DNA from: Verrucomicrobiota bacterium
GTDB taxonomy: Bacteria > Verrucomicrobiota > Verrucomicrobiia > Limisphaerales > UBA9464
NCBI GenBank assembly: GCA_947464705.1
Contig: CANHYD010000095.1
Location: forward strand, 1 to 8,110
Length of the DNA stretch: 8,110 nucleotides
Direction of reading: 5' to 3'
The notes beneath the pieces are model-generated. The model saw only the letters and a list, made by a program, of their open reading frames with translations, was not told the DNA's origin and searched no databases. This document shows positions 6,430 through 8,110 of this stretch, in pieces; the stretch's first letter is position 1, and each line of letters opens with the position of its first letter. A program made the translations under genes and the position numbers.

Positions 6430-6632
6430 AGAAAACTGATGTTTCGAAGCTTCCGGAGGAAGAAACGACCGTAAATCACAAGGCCCACCACTGAGATTGC
6501 CGCACACAAACTCCAGACCAAGTATTCCATGGAATGGGTCTCTTGATAGGCCAAGAAACTCCAACCGCTCAGGAATGCCATCAGGATTACTGAGGCCGCG
6601 ACAAACACGATGTGGAAGGCTTTAAGGGACAT
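6426..6632 (-). CDS. Small two-helix membrane protein of the cox cluster, function unknown
   Basis: 68 residues from the ATG at 6630-6632 (MSLKAFHIVFVAASVILMAF). Two hydrophobic helices, about 6-28 and 36-56, are joined by a short loop (AYQETHSMEY), and a basic end RFFLRKLRN suggests both termini face the cytoplasm. The start overlaps the end of coxD by 11 nt and the stop overlaps the next start by 4 nt, so it is embedded in the operon and very likely translated. A longer start at 6668 would run further into coxD and add a non-membrane Arg/Pro-rich segment, so it is rejected. I do not know a named family. Proteins starting with K-A-F-H-I and carrying two helices are recalled next to oxidase genes in related phyla, so an accessory subunit or assembly role is inferred. 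Confidence 0.72.
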   Translation of the reverse strand: MSLKAFHIVFVAASVILMAFLSGWSFLAYQETHSMEYLVWSLCAAISVVGLVIYGRFFLRKLRNISFL

Positions 6633-6990
6633 ACAACGTCTTGGTCTCCGAGTTCCTGGGAAGGTCACGACTACCCCAGAGGGTCAACCCCATGAGGGCC
6701 ACAAAGAAAATCGCCGAGATCACCAGCACTCCATACACCAACTTCTTTTCGGACAGAAGATGCATGAAATAGCCGGCAACCAAAAAGGCCTTGATCGACG
6801 CAATGAACAGGGCGACCGCGACTGTCAGCGCCATGCTGCTGAAGTCCACGTAGTACATCGCCACCGTCAGGACGGTCCCGACGAGCAATGCCCCGAAAAT
6901 GATGAGATAGGTTCGGACATGAGCCGCGATGTCATGATCATGATCATCGCCGCCATGAGAGGCCGAAGTAGAAGCGCTGTGTTGGCTCAT
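6622..6990 (-). CDS. coxD: Cytochrome c oxidase subunit IV, prokaryotic type
   Basis: 122 residues from the ATG at 6988-6990. Three helices (about 27-48, 53-75, 82-104) follow a hydrophilic N-terminus. The segment IKAFLVAGYFMHLLSEKK matches the K-A-x-L-V-A-x-x-F-M-H-L signature of the prokaryotic subunit IV (COX4/CyoD/CtaF) family, small subunits that stabilise the CuB site or the subunit III contact. The N-terminal tail is rich in His and Asp (SHGGDDHDHD, about 11-20). The start lies 8 nt after the coxC stop. A longer reading from 7035 is discounted because it would overlap coxC and begin with sequence that does not resemble the family. The 3' end overlaps the start of the 68-residue gene. 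Confidence 0.9.
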   Translation of the reverse strand: MSQHSASTSASHGGDDHDHDIAAHVRTYLIIFGALLVGTVLTVAMYYVDFSSMALTVAVALFIASIKAFLVAGYFMHLLSEKKLVYGVLVISAIFFVALMGLTLWGSRDLPRNSETKTLYVP

Positions 6991-6998
6991 AAATGCAA

Positions 6999-7850
6999 TC
7001 AGAGGAGGTACACGACCGGGAACAAGAAGATCCAAACGAGGTCCACGAAGTGCCAGAAAAGCCCACCCACCTCGATGCGGTTAATGAACTGCTCCGGATT
7101 CGACTTCCACATCTTAGCTCCGGGGAAGGCGAAATAACCCAGCACCAGTGCTCCACCCAACACGTGCAATCCGTGCAGAGCGGTGATCAAGAAGTAGACG
7201 GCGAAGAACGGATGGGTCGCCGGGGTGTAAGAGCCCAAGGAAACGATGTCAGAAACGGCAATCTCACGGACTTCATGACCGTGAGAGGCCCCCTTCTTGG
7301 GGTGACCGTTGATATCACGCTCTGGATCCACCTCGACCTTGATCTTGGCGACCTTCTGTTCAGCCAACTTGGCAACACTCCACTGATCGCTGAAGTTCCA
7401 GAATCTCGGATGCTTGCCGTCGACCTCGATGTGACCGGTCAACGCCTTGCCGTCCTGAAGGCGGATGACGTAATGGCTGAACTTATCGTTGTACTCGAAC
7501 GACTTGATGCCCAAGAAGGCGAACGCACACAACACGGTGATCACCATGTACACACGGAACCGTGCGAAGTTGTTCATCTTGAGCGCAGCCCAAGCCAGAA
7601 CCACGGTCACCGACGACGTGATGAGAACCGCCGTGTTGAACGTACCAATCGGAATATTGAGCAGCCCTCGAGGCCATGCCAATGCCACATCCGGCCAGAA
7701 GCCGACCGGGGCGCTCACCCGTAGAAGGATGTAGGCAGAAAACAAGGCTCCGAAGAGCATGATCTCCGAGGCCAAGAACAGCCAAATGCCCACCTTAGCA
7801 TTGTAGAGGCCCGTATCCGGTCGGGGTTTGTACGTGTAGGGGATTTCCAT
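6999..7850 (-). CDS. coxC: Cytochrome c oxidase subunit III, with a long soluble insert
   Basis: 283 residues. Family marks are visible: KVGIWLFLASEIMLFGALFSAY in the first helix (E29 region), HGLHVLGG (226-233) and GLFWHFVDLVWIFLFPVVYL at the C-terminus. Five helices are predicted at about 20-44, 68-90, 98-117, 214-240 and 263-283, the short bacterial five-helix form. Between helices three and four there is a hydrophilic stretch of about 85 residues (125-210) rich in Lys, Glu, Asp and His, which short bacterial subunits of about 200 residues lack. Subunit III does no redox chemistry; it supports oxygen access and proton uptake and protects the enzyme from turnover inactivation. The ATG at 7850 is 33 nt after the coxA stop, has no Shine-Dalgarno sequence, and gives the expected short N-terminus before helix one. 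Confidence 0.95.
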   Translation of the reverse strand: MEIPYTYKPRPDTGLYNAKVGIWLFLASEIMLFGALFSAYILLRVSAPVGFWPDVALAWPRGLLNIPIGTFNTAVLITSSVTVVLAWAALKMNNFARFRVYMVITVLCAFAFLGIKSFEYNDKFSHYVIRLQDGKALTGHIEVDGKHPRFWNFSDQWSVAKLAEQKVAKIKVEVDPERDINGHPKKGASHGHEVREIAVSDIVSLGSYTPATHPFFAVYFLITALHGLHVLGGALVLGYFAFPGAKMWKSNPEQFINRIEVGGLFWHFVDLVWIFLFPVVYLL

Positions 7851-7883
7851 TATTGAATCGGTAAAGGGTTGGAAAGGAACCGT

Positions 7884-8110
7884 TTAGTTCTTGTCACCTT
7901 GGGGAGTGAAGTCGGACTTGGCTCCCGGAACGCTGTACTCATAGGGGCCGCGGTAGGCGACGGGCTCTTGGAGGAAATTGCCGTGCGGAGGGGGGGTCGG
8001 AGTAGCCCACTCCAAGGTGGTTGCCTGCCACGGATTATCCGAGGTGGCACGCTTGCCAGCAAAAATGCTGGAGAAGAAGTTGATGATGAACGGAATCTGG
8101 CAAATTCCCA
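7884..8110 (-). CDS. coxA: Cytochrome c oxidase subunit I, C-terminal tail (cut by window edge)
   Basis: The last 74 residues plus the TAA (7884-7886) are inside the window. Read on the minus strand, they start at the end of the last membrane helix (GICQIPFIINFFSSIFAGKR). They continue with DNPWQATTLEWATPTPPPHG, the strongly conserved C-terminal signature of A-type subunit I (NPW-x-A-T-T-L-E-W-x-T-x-S/T-P-P-P-H-x-N-F), and end in a polar tail of about 30 residues. The catalytic heme a3-CuB region is off the window. It is the first visible gene of the cluster; the promoter lies further right. Confidence 0.93.
   Translation of the reverse strand, partial: GICQIPFIINFFSSIFAGKRATSDNPWQATTLEWATPTPPPHGNFLQEPVAYRGPYEYSVPGAKSDFTPQGDKN

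Noticed and set aside
6993..7724. Long plus-strand open frame opposite coxC
   Set aside because: The minus-strand reading is unmistakably subunit III; the antisense translation has no family features.
1..8110. Mobile elements, CRISPR arrays, tRNA or rRNA genes, phage or toxin-antitoxin genes
   Set aside because: None was seen on either strand; gene content is core metabolism and respiration.

Overview
The window reads as an ordinary chromosomal stretch from a G+C-rich Gram-negative bacterium. The best taxonomic guess is Verrucomicrobiota. This rests on recalled similarity, not a search: rseP directly followed by a long three-domain ispG, a cytochrome oxidase cluster carrying two small membrane proteins seen in Verrucomicrobia/Acidobacteria-type clusters, and almost no Shine-Dalgarno motifs ahead of the starts.

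Layout. (1) At the left edge, on the minus strand, is the N-terminal third or more of a DevC/MacB-type ABC transporter permease, cut by the window end. (2) A gap of about 275 bp separates it from the divergent plus-strand pair rseP (site-2 intramembrane protease, 817-2208) and ispG (4-hydroxy-3-methylbut-2-enyl diphosphate synthase of the MEP isoprenoid pathway, 2294-4063). (3) A gap of about 210 bp with a strong bulged stem-loop separates ispG from a convergent minus-strand cluster that fills the rest of the window.

In its own direction of transcription that cluster runs: coxA (subunit I, only the C-terminal tail is inside the window), coxC (III), coxD (IV), a 68-residue two-helix protein, an 83-residue Cys-x-x-Cys-Phe-Gly membrane protein, coxB (II, CuA subunit), a textbook intrinsic terminator, a SCO1/SenC copper chaperone, and a DUF420 (CtaM/YozB-type) membrane protein. 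Together these encode an aa3-type heme-copper oxygen reductase plus factors for copper delivery and assembly. Junctions are tight: 33, 8, -11, -4 and 24 nt up to coxB. sco and the DUF420 gene overlap by 4 nt. The only break is the 79-nt coxB-sco gap that holds the terminator, which would set the assembly-factor genes at a lower or separate expression level. The cluster's promoter and probably more respiratory genes lie beyond the right edge.

I saw no mobile elements, CRISPR arrays, tRNA or rRNA genes. Nothing here looks like a wholly new system. The points that merit a second look are the two small uncharacterised proteins, the long soluble insert in subunit III, the Glu-to-Gln change in the CuA motif, the internal repeat in IspG and the terminator inside the cox cluster.
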